In this document: one piece after another, positions 24,219 to 35,348 of the stretch | Layout of the letters: every line of letters starts with the position of its first letter | Position numbering within the stretch: position 1 is the stretch's first letter | The notes under the pieces: model-generated | What the model was told of the DNA's origin: nothing | The model's input: the letters and a program-made list of their open reading frames with translations, nothing else | The model's database searches: none | Translations under genes and position numbers: made by a program | Assembly: GCA_965153355.1 (NCBI GenBank) | Contig: OZ231128.1 | Location: 6,324,001-6,388,000, forward strand | DNA length: 64,000 bases | Direction of reading: 5' to 3' | DNA from: Flaccisagitta enflata | Taxonomy: Eukaryota; Chaetognatha; Sagittoidea; Aphragmophora

Positions 24219-24621
24219 CTACGCGAATCAAAAAAAAAGCCGCACTTTTAAATGACAATTTATCATACTAAAATTCAAAATAATTAAACAAAATCTTAGA
24301 CCATTTTGAAGATCTTGAAGAGATCTTTCATTTTGCTCCAATCTGGTATTTCTAGCTTTATTCGTTTAGAAATGGCATTAAAAAGAGTAAAACATTACCA
24401 TTTTCAGTTTTGCAATCCTATTGAAAAATGAGCATTTTTGCAAAAGAAAGGTTCACTTTGGCAAGCTCTATCTCCTAAACGGTTTGAGATACAGACCTGG
24501 GGTTGGTCTAGAATGAAAGAAAATTCAAAATCTTCAAAATCAGTTGAACAAAAGCTTAAATTAATCCTTTTGTGTCTCTTCACCAGCTAAAAGGGTGCGG
24601 CTTTTTTTTTGATTCGCGTAG
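24219..24621. mobile_element. 403-bp Tc1/mariner-like MITE (CTACGCGAATC termini)
   Basis: Termini CTACGCGAATCAAAAAAAAA...GCCGCAC are inverted at the right end and flanked by TA. The empty site survives in sister copies (23643 and 27296: ctaacctattgatatctccc), so the insertion and its TA duplication are directly demonstrated. The interior has no transposase. Confidence 0.9.
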
Positions 24622-24639
24622 TATTGATATCTCCCAACC

Positions 24640-24936
24640 GGGGGAAGCGCCTGTTGGTGAAAATTTTCACATGGCCTAGTAGTGAAAAACTATTTTGTCC
24701 TCACGGTGAAAAAAAAATTTTCACCATGGGGACGATTTGTAGCTGAAAATATCAGGATAGCCTCTGAATTGATGAGCGCCTAATGGTGAAAAAGCATGCA
24801 CCCAATTTCAGACAAAGGAAAGAGGAAAAAAATGAGAGGATGGAAGAAAGAGGAGGAAAGAGAACGGAGAGAATGAAAGATAAAGAGAAAGAGAGAGATA
24901 GACAGACAGCCAGACAAACAGACAGAGAGAAGAAAA

Positions 24937-24976
<40 letters not shown>

Positions 24977-24977
24977 C

Positions 24978-25008
<31 letters not shown>

Positions 25009-25459
25009 CCCAGAGACACACAGACAGACAGTCAGTAATGAAATACATGCATTTCTTCGGGTATATACTCTGCCGGAGTACAATGGATCTCAGTTGTTTT
25101 CCTGGGTGAGTTGTAAATAAACAAAAAATCTGATGTAGCGAGGTTATGACAAAATGAATTTAAAAAAAAAGCTAAATTACATTATGTCTAAAAAATAAGA
25201 AAAAAATCCACTTTTGTTATTGAAAGCTAAAAAAACTGCAGACCAAATAGGAGGTAGTTGGGTTCAGATTGTTGAGTAGCAATATCAGGGCTTGACTTCA
25301 AAACGAGATTGAGGCCAAACTACTTGACACCCAATACTTAAATTTGGCATGAATCCATGTTTTTTTCAGAGTTTGATCCCATGAATTTATTTCTTACTTA
25401 AGTCTCTTTTTTTTTGTCTCCTTTGAAATAAAAATCACACTGAAACACTTTTGCTCTTT

Positions 25460-25501
<42 letters not shown>

Positions 25502-25755
25502 CTCTTTTTTTCTTTCTTTTTCTCACTTTCTTTTTCTGTTTTCTTCCCTTCTTTCCTTGCTCTTTTCCTTCCTCCCTCCTTTTGCTTTTTTCTATCTGTA
25601 AAATTTTCACCATAAGGCTCATTCTACATGGTAAAATAAGATATCAGAATCATCTAAATTGGCGGTATGATGAAAAAATTTTTTTCACCATTGAGCTGAT
25701 TGGTTGGGAAAAAATTTTCACCATTGGAAACTTTCACCGTTGGAAGATACACCCC
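24640..25755. mobile_element. 1.1-kb element with 8-bp target duplication TCCCAACC
   Basis: Exact TCCCAACC repeats flank the element, and sister copy 23664 ff. has the unoccupied gatatctcccaaccaatc. Ends begin GGGG on both sides (GGGGGAAGCGCCTGTTGG and, inverted, GGGGTGTATCTTCCAACGG), and GGTGAAAA(TTTTCAC) words recur near both ends. The interior holds GA/CT microsatellites, no transposase. An 8-bp duplication fits hAT, P or Merlin; the GGGG ends do not decide. Confidence 0.75.
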
Positions 25756-25850
25756 TCCCAACCAATCAAAAATTATGAAGTAAAAATAAATATCCTAAAT
25801 GTGTCATCAATTAGGCTTCTATAACTCTCTAACTTGAAATGTACATCATA

Positions 25851-26807
25851 ACCTTGGCGACAAAAAAAATGGCGGATTTTTTAAAATAGATTCTATCTAC
25901 CTTATTTCAAGAAAAACCTATTAAAATCGGTGATGGTTGGAAAGCCCTTTAAAAGATCTTTCATTTGAGTCGTGTCTGGAAATTCTAACTCAAACGGTTT
26001 AGAAGCCAGAGCAATTTGAACATGACTACTACTTTTCTGCTCTGATCTCATGTCAACAATGAGTGCTAAACATAATCATCTCACAACCATAGTAAAACTT
26101 GCCTGATTTTGATGAAAATTGAACTGGTAGCAATAAATACCTTCCCCTGAGAGCTCCTAAAAAATTTTCAAAATTGGACGATTTTTTCTATCGTTTTCAT
26201 CATGAAAAAGATTTGAAAATTTTCAAGAAAGCTGAGTATCAATAGGATATCAACAAAGTTTTCTTTTATTATTTTTATTATCAAGTTTTGACAAAAATCG
26301 TATCAAATTCATGATCGTTTTGAAGCTCTGGGAATAATCTTTAAGTTGGAATAGCACCCTATAGGTTTTGCCAATACAGGAGTAAAATGAATGCAACTAC
26401 AGCTAACCACTTCAGTTTTAGTGTGTTTTATTGACATGTGGAATAAAAAATTATGAAAACCCTATTAAAAATCTTCAGATTAGCATAAAAATTGGATTGG
26501 TATCAAAAGACATACACCTGAGTTACCACCTAAAATTTTGTGGAAATCTGACAAAATCTTCTATGACTTTTTAAAATTTGAACTTTTTTCAAATTCTCTT
26601 TCACGGGTCATGGGCAGTCCAGAAAAGTAGTAGTCATGTTCAAATTGCTCTAACTTCTAAACCGTTTGAGTTAAAATTTCCAGACACGACTCAAATGAAA
26701 GATCTTTCAAAGAGCTTTCCAACCGTCACCAATTTTGATAGGTTTTTCTTGAATTAAGGTAGATAGAATCTGTTTTAAAAATCCGCCATTTTTTTTGTCG
26801 CTAAGGT
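25851..26807. mobile_element. 957-bp element with ~190-bp inverted ends
   Basis: Left end ACCTTGGCGACAAAAAAAAT and right end (inverted) ACCTTAGCGACAAAAAAAAT match for ~190 bp inward (to 'gaacatgactactacttttc'), flanked by TA. The interior is unique AT-rich sequence without a frame. The left end alone also occurs in the duplication at 23757-23910. TA flanks suggest Tc1/mariner-like, but the ends are self-complementary there, so the call is tentative. Confidence 0.6.
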
Positions 26808-26811
26808 TAGA

Positions 26812-26814
26812 AAT

Positions 26815-26853
<39 letters not shown>

Positions 26854-26854
26854 C

Positions 26855-26914
<60 letters not shown>

Positions 26915-27190
26915 TCATTCATTCATTCATTCATTCATTCATTCATTCATTCTTTCTTTCTTCTTTCTTTCTTTATCATGTCTGTCTCCTTCATGTCGTT
27001 GTCTGTCTTCTCTCTCTCTCTCTCTTCTTCTCTCTCTCTCTCTTTCTCTCTTTCTTTCTCTCTTTCTCTCTGACTTTCTTCTCTTTCTTTCTTTCTTTCT
27101 TTCTTTTTTCCATCTTTCTTTCTTTCTTTCTCTCAATTTATTTAGGGTATGGTAAACATGACAAATACATGTAGTATCTTAAGAACTTCT

Positions 27191-27250
<60 letters not shown>
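26812..27250. repeat. Compound microsatellite (TTTC)n, (ATTC)n, (TC)n
   Basis: (CTTT)n 26824-26922, (ATTC)n 26915-26952, further (TTTC)/(TC) to 27134 and a pure (TC)n at 27194-27247, ending in the same 'ctaactccccat' tail as the 23.5-kb duplication. Confidence 0.9.
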
Positions 27251-27252
<2 letters not shown>

Positions 27253-27765
27253 TCCTTTTCTCTAACTCCCCATCTTCTCTCATTTTCTCCATTGCCTAAC
27301 CTATTGATATCTCCCTTTCTTCTCTGTCTTATCTATCCCTTTCCTACATAATGTCCACTGTGTATCTCTCTGACTCGGGAAAGCACATCAGTTATCAGTT
27401 CACCTTTACCGGGTGGAGTCTGGGTCAGCCGGTCTGTTCAAGGACGACATTTGCGGTGGTTAGTCATGATACATAGGTAAGTTTTGGACTTGAATCTTGA
27501 ATATATGGGGAAGCAGTGACTTGTACATGATATTTTACTTTCCATTGCGTTATCCATTTAAGCTGATGATGGAATGACCACTGAACACAAAAACATCATC
27601 TAGGAAGGTGATTGAAGCAACAAAATTTCATTGAAGAAAAAAAAGCCGATTCCTCTATGAAGAATCTTCATGAAGAAACAAGTTTGGCTTTAAGTGCTGC
27701 TTTTTTGATAATTTCATATTGCCTCTCAGCAACACTTTTTTATTCCAAAGTCAAAGTGGAAAGGG

Positions 27766-28004
27766 GTGTTTCTACAGACGGCCAAAAATGATTTTTCTTC
27801 CGTTAAATATGTTTTCAGCATGAACACATATTCATGAATTTCAACCGTCCCACAGAGAAGTGAGTGAAATGAATGAGCGAGCCCATGAGTGAAGTGAGCG
27901 AGCAAAGAGAGCGCAGCGAAGAGAAGCGCTGTGGAGCAAGTGAGCGGAGTGAGCGGTGCGAGGGAACGAATGTAGCAAGCGACTGAGTGGCCTGTTAAAA
28001 ACAC
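27766..28004. mobile_element. ~240-bp repeat rich in GAGCGAAGTGAGCG words
   Basis: Ends GTGTTTCT...ACGGCC and GGCC(T)GTTAAAAACAC are imperfect inverted repeats. The middle is a degenerate array of 'gtgagcgaagtgagcg'. A second copy lies at 63764-63992 with the same ends and core order. Minus-strand frames of both begin MFLTGH but diverge and carry no known domain. Confidence 0.55.
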
Positions 28005-28388
28005 AATTGTCTCTGACTAGAAATACCCTCTAAGTTATTTTTCCATGGCAGCGATTTACCCCATGTATCAAAATAGATTTTATCTCAATTGCTTTCAGGG
28101 GGCGCTAATATTTGACTAAAACATGATTGGAGCAAATGAACTTGCAACATTTATGGATGCCATGATTTATTTTTTTGTATCAGGGACTAATTCATCTCTT
28201 GGATGAGCATTCTACAAAGATACTTAGCAATAGTCCCAAAAAAAGAATCTATTTCATGTCATAACAGAGTTTGTCATTAAAGAGTAAACCTTTCAGACCC
28301 ATAGTTTAACAAGTAGCAATTAAAAAAATTCCATGATACACAAGAAAAAACATCACCTTTGTCAAATCTAATCATCTTTTCCATCAAG

Positions 28389-29309
28389 ATGGCCAATGAT
28401 ACCTTGCAGATGCAGGAACCCTCAAGCTTTTTATTTATCAAAAGTGGCATTACTCTGTCAACTTTTGTCGAAATTGCCGCTTTAGTTGTCTCAGCCTGTT
28501 GTTGGTTGTGTTTCGAGTTGACAACAAGTGGGCATTTTCAAAAACTGTATCGAGTAAAGAGCATTTCAATCATGTTTAAGAGTAGTGCCGAAATAATTTT
28601 TGACACTGATACATTTTTAACGGCGGACAATTTGATAGGCACAGCTGTTGTAGAAGAATTGTCCACATCATTGTTGCTTTTCACTCAGATTACTTCAATA
28701 ATGTTTATCAACGTAGTTCACAAGTGCACTTTCATGAAGAAAATCGAAGATGACAACTCATGTTATCTTCTTGTCAAAATGTTAGCGGCTTTTGTCTCGA
28801 TGGTGACAATCAGGTTGATAGAAGATGGTCTTCATTTCTTGCCCATTCAAACGGGGTTTGTTGGACAAGTTTGCTACGAGATTCACCCTTTTCAACTCAT
28901 CACTTGTTGCGTAATAACTAGTCTATGTCTCTGTTTGGGCATGGGTACTATCCGAGCCCTTGTAAAAAGTATCTATTTTGCGGAGAAGCAAACCATTTGT
29001 TCTGTGAAACCGCGTGTTTGTTTGTGTGTCATGGTTTTCTCTGTCATCGTGACCCAACTTGTTGTTTTTGGGCTCACAGTCACTCAAAAAGTATATTTTG
29101 GTTTGGTAACCAAGCCTGCTGTTAATTGTCGGCCAGTTTTGGAATACCACTATAATGCCAATACGGAATATATCGATTGTGTGGAATCTTTTTGGGAGGA
29201 GACAAAGAGTGGCAGACAAAGAGTGAGCTTCTTCAATCCCTCTTGGCCTCCTGTCTTTGAGGTTGCTGCCATCGCAGCGATTACAATTTTCAGAAAAGTT
29301 TCTACATGA
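28389..29309 (+). CDS. Unrecognised multi-pass membrane protein (single exon)
   Basis: A 306-residue open frame from ATG (context TCAAGATGG, purine at -3 and G at +4) to TGA. At least six hydrophobic stretches are visible, approximately residues 16-40, 83-108, 124-144, 168-190, 210-234 and 286-302, with a Cys/Glu-rich loop (ANTEYIDCVESFWEE) between the last two. It is by far the longest complexity-normal frame in the gene-poor middle of the window. It is intronless, and AATAAA occurs at 29639 and 29749. I do not recognise the family; a small receptor, a tetraspan-like protein or a retrocopy are all possible. No target-site duplication or poly(A) tail marks it as a retrocopy. Confidence 0.55.
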   Translation: MANDTLQMQEPSSFLFIKSGITLSTFVEIAALVVSACCWLCFELTTSGHFQKLYRVKSISIMFKSSAEIIFDTDTFLTADNLIGTAVVEELSTSLLLFTQITSIMFINVVHKCTFMKKIEDDNSCYLLVKMLAAFVSMVTIRLIEDGLHFLPIQTGFVGQVCYEIHPFQLITCCVITSLCLCLGMGTIRALVKSIYFAEKQTICSVKPRVCLCVMVFSVIVTQLVVFGLTVTQKVYFGLVTKPAVNCRPVLEYHYNANTEYIDCVESFWEETKSGRQRVSFFNPSWPPVFEVAAIAAITIFRKVST

Positions 29310-30285
29310 TCTTTTTAGATGTGTCTGCGTAACTTTATCTCAATGTGTCGGGGTAGCAATTTTTCTTTCTTTTCTTTGGTAACTGAAATGTCATTCATTG
29401 CGGGATATCACTGCGTTTTTTCAAAGCACCAATAAGAAAATCTGACTCGGATAGAGTACTCATACCTTTTTTAAAACCAGGAAATCTAATTATGAACTAC
29501 TACCATATTGAAACTCTATATACATTTTTTAAATTTGTGGACAGGGTGTTTTTTTAGAAACTAATCCATCTCTTTACTAGTTCATTACAAGTCATCAATT
29601 CTGCAGCGATTTTTTTCATGTATGCAAATTTAGATCTCAATAAAATTTTGCATCTCCATAATCATAGTATGATTTGTCTTGAACTATCCAATCATGTAAA
29701 GACCACTTATGAAAAGTGGAACAATATCCCTCACTATACCCGAACTGAAATAAATGGAAGAAGGCCTTGTGAACCCTCGCTGACTAGTTTTCCATAAAAC
29801 CGAATCTGAAAAAACATTTCTTCTCAATCTAACCCAAATGTACCAAATGTATCAAACAAATCATTTAGTCGCACTTTTAACTTGCATTGCTTAATTTGAC
29901 TCTGCGATATAGTCAACGTTAGAATAATGAGAAAGGCCATGTGGGATATCATGTGGTAGCTCATTACAATTTGGGCTACCAAGGGGATTATCTAGCGGGT
30001 CATCAGCCTGAGATGCCGGATAATATTAAGCTTTTACTCTGAGATGCCAAATTTCACGGATTTCAAACTGATTGTCTCTTATAGAGTATAGGTTCATGAT
30101 ATTTTAACATCTTGATATCTTGATATATTAATATCCTCATATCTTGATATCTTGACATCATTATATCTTGATATCTTAATATCTTGATACAGGGTGTTTC
30201 ATGCCAAAAGAGTAATAAGAAAACAATGGCACTTTGCCGCTAAAAATAATTCTGAAATAAGATTCATAGAGCACTTGAGCTCCGT
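29310..30285. other. 3' flank, AT-rich, no gene recognised
   Basis: Holds AATAAA hexamers at 29639 and 29749 and an 'atcttgatatc' direct simple repeat at ~30090-30190 (about ten units of 'atcttgatat'). Nothing else supported. Confidence 0.45.
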
Positions 30286-30286
30286 T

Positions 30287-30488
30287 TTTTTGTCGCGTGC
30301 TATGCGACTCCTTACCCTGCTTAGTTGGTTGCTTGGTCTGTCGGTGTCTCTTCTGGTCAGTTATATTTTACTTTTATTTTGAATTTAACTCGTTGACCTC
30401 ATAGTTCTTTCCCAAATGGTCTAGAGATCTCAAATATGGCCTATGCCCACCCGCACGCGACTGGGGTAGCCATATATCCGGCCTTGTT
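30287..30488 (-). mobile_element. Helentron-like element, subfamily A
   Basis: Reverse copy: tail hairpin GTCGCGTGCTATGCGACT first, head ending GGCCTTGTT at 30488. The GTCY core is short (ttggttgcttggtctgtcgg). It directly abuts the next copy. Confidence 0.6.
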
Positions 30489-30712
30489 AGTTGCGTGCAC
30501 GCAACTCTACAACCCGCTTTGTCTGTCCACCTGTCTGTTGGTCAGTCCGTTGGTCTGTCAGTCCGTCACACTTTTACTTTAATCAATTTTATTTAAGTCA
30601 TTTAAGGTCATTTAAGAGTATACTAAGTCATTCTAAGTCACTCAAAGTCATTCTGAGCCAATATAAATGTAAATCTCGCACGCGACTTGTAGGTGTTGGC
30701 CTTGTTTTTTTT
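30489..30712 (-). mobile_element. Helentron-like element, subfamily A with AAGTCATT array
   Basis: Hairpin AGTTGCGTGCACGCAACT (stem changed to AGTTGCG/CGCAACT, fully paired), GTCY core, then a short AAGTCATT(TT) array and head 'cacgcgacttgtaggtgttggccttgtt'. Same subtype as 38513-40237 and 42012-42346. Confidence 0.6.
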
Positions 30713-30990
30713 ACATCTTTATTCAGGCAATTTCTTTTCTTGATGTATTGTCATGATTGAACCAGTGATCAATGGATTGCTCATGGTCAGCACTTCAAGT
30801 TGCCCTGCTTGAGCACTTGACTTCATTCAAAACTCTCCCCTTTTACAACGCTGATTGATGTTTTGTATGTTTTTTCTTTCATTGGAAAACATATCTTTTT
30901 AACAATCATATAATATATTCTTTTCAAGCGAGGGTGAAGTTGAGTATTTCGCCCCCCCCCCACTCGGGTTCGGAGATGGAGATGAGAATC

Positions 30991-31733
30991 AACAGGTCGC
31001 CCAAGGGCAATATGTGGTCAGCGATACCCGTCGCCCTGCTTTGCTTGGTTGTAAATCGGAATGAGAGGCAGGGCAGCGGCCCCGAAGGGGACGAAGTCCT
31101 GTAGAACACAGTAGACTTTGGTTTGTTCGTTTGTTCGTCCGTCCGTCCGTCCGTCCGCCCCCCAGGGCCCCCAGGCCCTCTCAGGCCTGAAATCTGACCT
31201 CTGCCCTCTCAGGCCTGAAATCTGCCCTCTCAGGCCTTGAATCTGAGAGGGCAGATTTTAGGCCTGAGAAGGCAGATTTTAGGCCTGAGAGGGCAGATTT
31301 TAGGTCTGAGAGGGCAGATTTTAGGCCTGAGAGGGCAGGTTTTAGGCCTGAGAGGGCAGGTTTTAGGCCTGAGAGGGCAGAGTCAAGGCATGAGAGGGCA
31401 GATTTAAGGCCTGAGAGAGCAGATTCAAAGCCTGAGAGGGCAGATTCAAGGCCTGAGAGGGCAGATTTAGGACCTGAGAGGGCAGGTTTCAGGCCTGAAA
31501 GGGCAAATTTCAGGCCTGAGAGGGCAGATTCAAGGCCTGAGAGGGCTGATTCAAGGCCTGAAAGGACAGATTTCAGGCCTGAGAAGGCAGATTTTAGGCC
31601 TGAGAGGGCAGATTTCAGGCCCGAGAGGGTTTGGGGGGGACGAACGAACAGACGAATGAACGAACGCACGAACAAAAAAAAGTCCCCTGTGTTCTACAGG
31701 ACTTCGTCCCCTTTGGGGCCGATGCCCAAAAAC
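30991..31733 (+). mobile_element. Palindromic array cassette, subfamily C
   Basis: Head AACAGGTCGCCCAAGGGC, GGTCAGCGATACCCGTCGCCC, left arm GGCAGCGGCCCCGAAGGGGA...CCTGTAGAACACAG, GTCC run, about 20 units of 21 bp (GGCCTGAGAGGGCAGATTTTA), GAACGAACG run, and inverted right arm CCCCTGTGTTCTACAGGACT...GATGCCCAAAAA. Arms would pair to bring the array into a loop. No coding capacity. Confidence 0.65.
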
Positions 31734-32018
31734 TAGAAAAAAAATGAATTTTAGAAGTGTTTTCACTTATGACAGTTCCAAAAATTAGTATTTTGACCAT
31801 ATCTGTACTCTATGGGGAAGAAAATTAAATGATTCTTTGACTGGATGGGTTAGGAAATTAAAGAGTGGGGGGAGAAATCAAAAGCCGCTCAACTTTATGC
31901 ACCCAAGTTTTTTTTTCATTTAACTTGTACAGCTCACTCACAATTATTGTAAATGTGTAATGTGCAACATCGATTTTCATCGTGTTTATTATTAGCCAGT
32001 CATTTCTTTATAAACCTT

Positions 32019-32257
32019 TTTTTGCTTTTTTACGTAGTACGGTAGGTCTGCAAAGTTCTTTTTTCAATCCCAACAAACAACAAGGCGGAATCGTTTATTT
32101 TGTTCAGATTGTACAAGAACATTTTGTCTTGAATCTAGATCAAAACGGCCAAATACCTAATAACATCCAAATCAAGGAAAGATTTGAGTTCCATAAGTTG
32201 TGTCGGAGATGGAGGGTGTTGTTGTGTCCGGAGGAATCATGTCCGGTTGTTTATTGA
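32019..32257 (+). CDS. Candidate terminal exon, unrecognised
   Basis: An open stretch of normal amino-acid complexity (GGIVYFVQIVQEHFVLNL, IKERFEFHKLCRRWRVLLC, ends PEESCPVVY) follows a plausible acceptor (tttgcttttttacgtag) and ends at TGA. No upstream exon and no family similarity were recognised; it may equally be chance. Listed at low confidence because the flanking sequence offers nothing better. Confidence 0.22.
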
Positions 32258-32361
32258 ATTACGTTCAGCTTCACTTACAATGTAAGGAGAGGCTATGTGC
32301 CCACACATTTGGCGCAATCATCGGGCAAGATGGAGGGTGTGAAAGAGGGAAACAGTACAAT

Positions 32362-32363
<2 letters not shown>

Positions 32364-32452
<89 letters not shown>
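32364..32452. repeat. (GA)n microsatellite
   Basis: About 89 bp of uninterrupted GA. Confidence 0.97.
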
Positions 32453-32454
<2 letters not shown>

Positions 32455-32507
32455 ATAAGGAAGATAATGGAGTAGGAGGAAGGACACAAAATTGTAAGAG
32501 TGAATAG

Positions 32508-32931
32508 TAGGACTTGCAGTAGTTAAGGTTTTCAAATTAACTAGTTAATAGTTAACTTAACTACTTTTTTCAGTAGTTAACTACTAAAAGTAGTTAAAAA
32601 TTTTAGCCTTTTTTTGTTATACCTAAAGAAATATTTTCTAAAAGACATGCATTTTCATTGAATTTTTACAAAAACAAATTTGCCCTAGTCAATTTTGATT
32701 CAAACATCATATGTTTCTCTGTTTTAACTGAAAAAAAAATTCTATACCTTGCGAAGTGTCACAGATTTTTCTGAAAATCATTTCAATTTTTAAAAAAAAG
32801 CTGATTTTTGTCATTTTATACCTATAAGTTAGTCAATTAGTTAACTAGTTAATTTTGGTTAGTTAACTACAGGGGTTTTTAAAATTTTAACTAGTTAACT
32901 AACTAGTTAAAGTTAACTATTTCGAGTCCTA
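32508..32931. mobile_element. 424-bp hAT MITE (TAGGACT termini)
   Basis: Ends TAGGACTTG and (inverted) TAGGACTCG, with exact 8-bp flanking duplication GTGAATAG. Subterminal runs of 'aactagttaa' / 'agttaactac' on both sides are inverted relative to each other. No frame. Confidence 0.85.
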
Positions 32932-33012
32932 GTGAATAGTGGCAAAAGTGTTAGATGGGACAATAAAACCTTTTTTACATCCTAGAAAGAATGGCATCGG
33001 TGCAAAGTTTAC

Positions 33013-33119
33013 TTTTTAGGTGCGGCAAAGCACCTCTATAACTGGCTGTGTCCGTCTGTTGGTCTGTTGGTCTGTCGGGTAACGCATTCGTTTGACGATC
33101 CACACGTCGCGCCTCATCA
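33013..33119 (-). mobile_element. Helentron-like element, subfamily B, head truncated
   Basis: Starts with the hairpin AGGTGCGGCAAAGCACCT, GTCY core, then 'taacgcattcgtttgacgat' and stops in 'cacgtcgcgcctc'; the final GGCCTACTTGGCCTTGTT is missing. Confidence 0.55.
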
Positions 33120-33277
33120 GTCTTCATTGAGATAAAAAAAAGTTTGAGGCTTATTTCCCAATTCTACCTTCCCAGGAGCGATTTTAGTGAACCCCATTTT
33201 AGGGGTGTGTGGCACCATTGAAAAAAGCCAAATTTGTGACTACCTTGTATTCCTTCACTTTCTCAACACATTGGTAA

Positions 33278-33979
33278 ACAGGTCGCCCAAGGGCAATTCA
33301 TGGTCAGCGATACCCTTTGCCCTGCTTTGAGTGATTGTGAGTTGGAGTGAGGGGAAGCAGGGCAGCGGCCCCGAAGGGGACGAAGTCCTGTAGAACACAG
33401 GAGGACTTTCGTTCGTCCTGCCTTACGTGGATGATATGCTACATAGAGGGTTGACTGAAGGCCTTCACGAGCTTAAATTGAGGTCTAAGAAAACTGTAAT
33501 GAGGCCTGAGAATGCCAATTGGAAGCTTGAGAGGACTAACTTAAGACCTAATTTGAGGCATGAGAGGACAGGTTTGAGGCATGGCAATTTCGATTTGACG
33601 CCTGCAAGGCCTAATTTGAGGTCCAAAAGGCCAGGTTTGAGGCCGGAGAGGTCGGATTTGAGGCCTGAGAGGCCGGATTTGAGGCCTGAGAGGCTGAATT
33701 TGAGGCCTGAGAGGCTGAATTTGAGGCCTGAGAGGCCGGATTTGAGGCCAGAGAGGCTGGATTTGAGGCCTGAGAGGCTGGATTTGAGGCCTGAGAGGCT
33801 GGATTAGAGGCCTGAGAGGCTGGATTTGTGGCCTGAGAGGCTGGATTTGAGGCCTGAGAGGCCAGATTTTAGGCCTGAGGGGCCTGATAAGGGGGGGGAC
33901 GAACGAACTAACTAACGAACGAACGAAGTCCCCCTGTGTTCTACAGGACTTCGTCCCCTTCGGGGCCGCTGCCCAAAAA
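33278..33979 (+). mobile_element. Palindromic array cassette, subfamily C
   Basis: Head AACAGGTCGCCCAAGGGC, arms as in 30991-31733, and a 21-bp array (GGCCTGAGAGGCCGGATTTGA type, ~19 units) that is all in one orientation. Ends CGGGGCCGCTGCCCAAAAA. Confidence 0.65.
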
Positions 33980-34210
33980 CCTTGAGGCTGGTCTTGTTTG
34001 AAGGCCAATTGGTAGAAGATTATTAAATTAGGAGAATTTGCAGGCAGGGGCCCCCATGGGGCCTTCTAGGGGTCCGTATAAGGCCACCAAAAGGCCAAAA
34101 TAAGTGAAAACGGTCAAAAAATGAGTTTTTTGTTATTGGTTCATCTCAAATGTCATTGAGGAGGAAAATTTTATACCAAGATACTATCATCTGGTGTGAC
34201 AAAACAAAAG

Positions 34211-34500
34211 AATAGTCGCAAAAGCGTTAGATGGTCAGCGGTACCCGTTGCCCCTATGTGAATGTATGTGGGTGTGAGGTGGTTAGAGGGGCAGCGGCCC
34301 CGAAGGGGCCGATGACCTATGCTGTTTCTATTTGGGCCTCAAGGATGGAATTAGGGCCTGTAGGCTGGGATTAGGGTCTTGAGGCTTGGATTAGGGGCTT
34401 GAGGCTGGGATTTGAGCTTCGAGGCTGTGTTTCAGCTCCAAAGCTGAGATTTGAGCTTCAAGGCAGGAATTTGAGCTTTGAGGTTGGGATTTTTGCCTGG
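34211..34500 (+). mobile_element. Subfamily D cassette, 5' part
   Basis: Head AATAGTCGCAAAAGCGTTAG, left arm GGGGCAGCGGCCCCGAAGGG and ~8 array units; it breaks off in unrelated AT-rich sequence, so the right arm is missing. Confidence 0.55.
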
Positions 34501-35340
34501 AGAATTAATTTTTTCTAGACTGTTAGTTGTATGGGTAAGCTCATTCAGCCTTAAAAAAGCACTAACTTTCCCAAAAGACTGATGAGGAAAAGGGAAAATC
34601 AAATTCCGCCACAGGTCTAAAAAAAAGCCGAAGATATTCTTCGACGTTTTTCCAAATTGGTAAGACAGTGGTCTTCCGAAGGCAACATTTGTGTTTCATC
34701 GGGGGCCAAAATTAAGAATTGAAAATGTGTAAAACTGAATGATTATAATAAAATAATCATTGAAATAAGTCACAATCGATATTTTTTGCATGCTTTGCAC
34801 TTATCAACAAAAAAGAACCTAATTAAGATAAAATTGATGAAGAAAATTTACTGCAAATTATCAGGAATTTCATTTTTGGTCAGTGACCCAGGGGCGGTTG
34901 AAATTATAAATTTGCATAGAAAATGAGAAAATGAAAAAATGAAAAACATAGATCTCTTTAAAAATCATTTACAGAGAGAACTATGTTTTTGGAAATGCAA
35001 AATTTCCTTTCATTGGAGAGTAATATAATTTCAACCGCAGGCAAGAATAAAAAAATGTCAGCAAGATTTCATAAAAATCCTTGATTCTCTTGACTATTTT
35101 CAGGTGAATTGCTTAGGTAAAATTACTTTTGAGGTTCAAATATGATGAAAATGTATACATCAGGTGTCTTTAGAGACAATTTGTCTTCTAAAAACATTTG
35201 AGGATCATTATTATCCTGATACTGATGCAAAAAGTATGGTGAAACGCTTGATTTTCCTTCAGAAAATTGCCGTCGTAATAAGCGCCCCCCAAAGAGAAAT
35301 CTGTCAAAAATGACATTTTATGACTCACATGATCACATCA
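34501..35340. other. AT-rich stretch, nothing recognised
   Basis: No exon, tandem repeat or bounded element seen. A short 'aataagcgccccccaaagag' near 35278 recalls the end of the 43304-43607 MITE. Confidence 0.4.
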
Positions 35341-35348
35341 ATTGCGAT

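Noticed and set aside
31181-31675. ALSGLKSALSGL repeat protein of 164 residues
   Set aside because: A 21-bp array gives a 7-residue period in any open frame; units sit inside a palindromic cassette with no start context, and the copies at 33.5 and 51.8 kb are open in other frames.
33427-34008. LRPERLDLRPERLD / RPLRPQIQPL repeat frames on both strands
   Set aside because: Both strands are open at once because of the 21-bp repeat; typical of satellite arrays.
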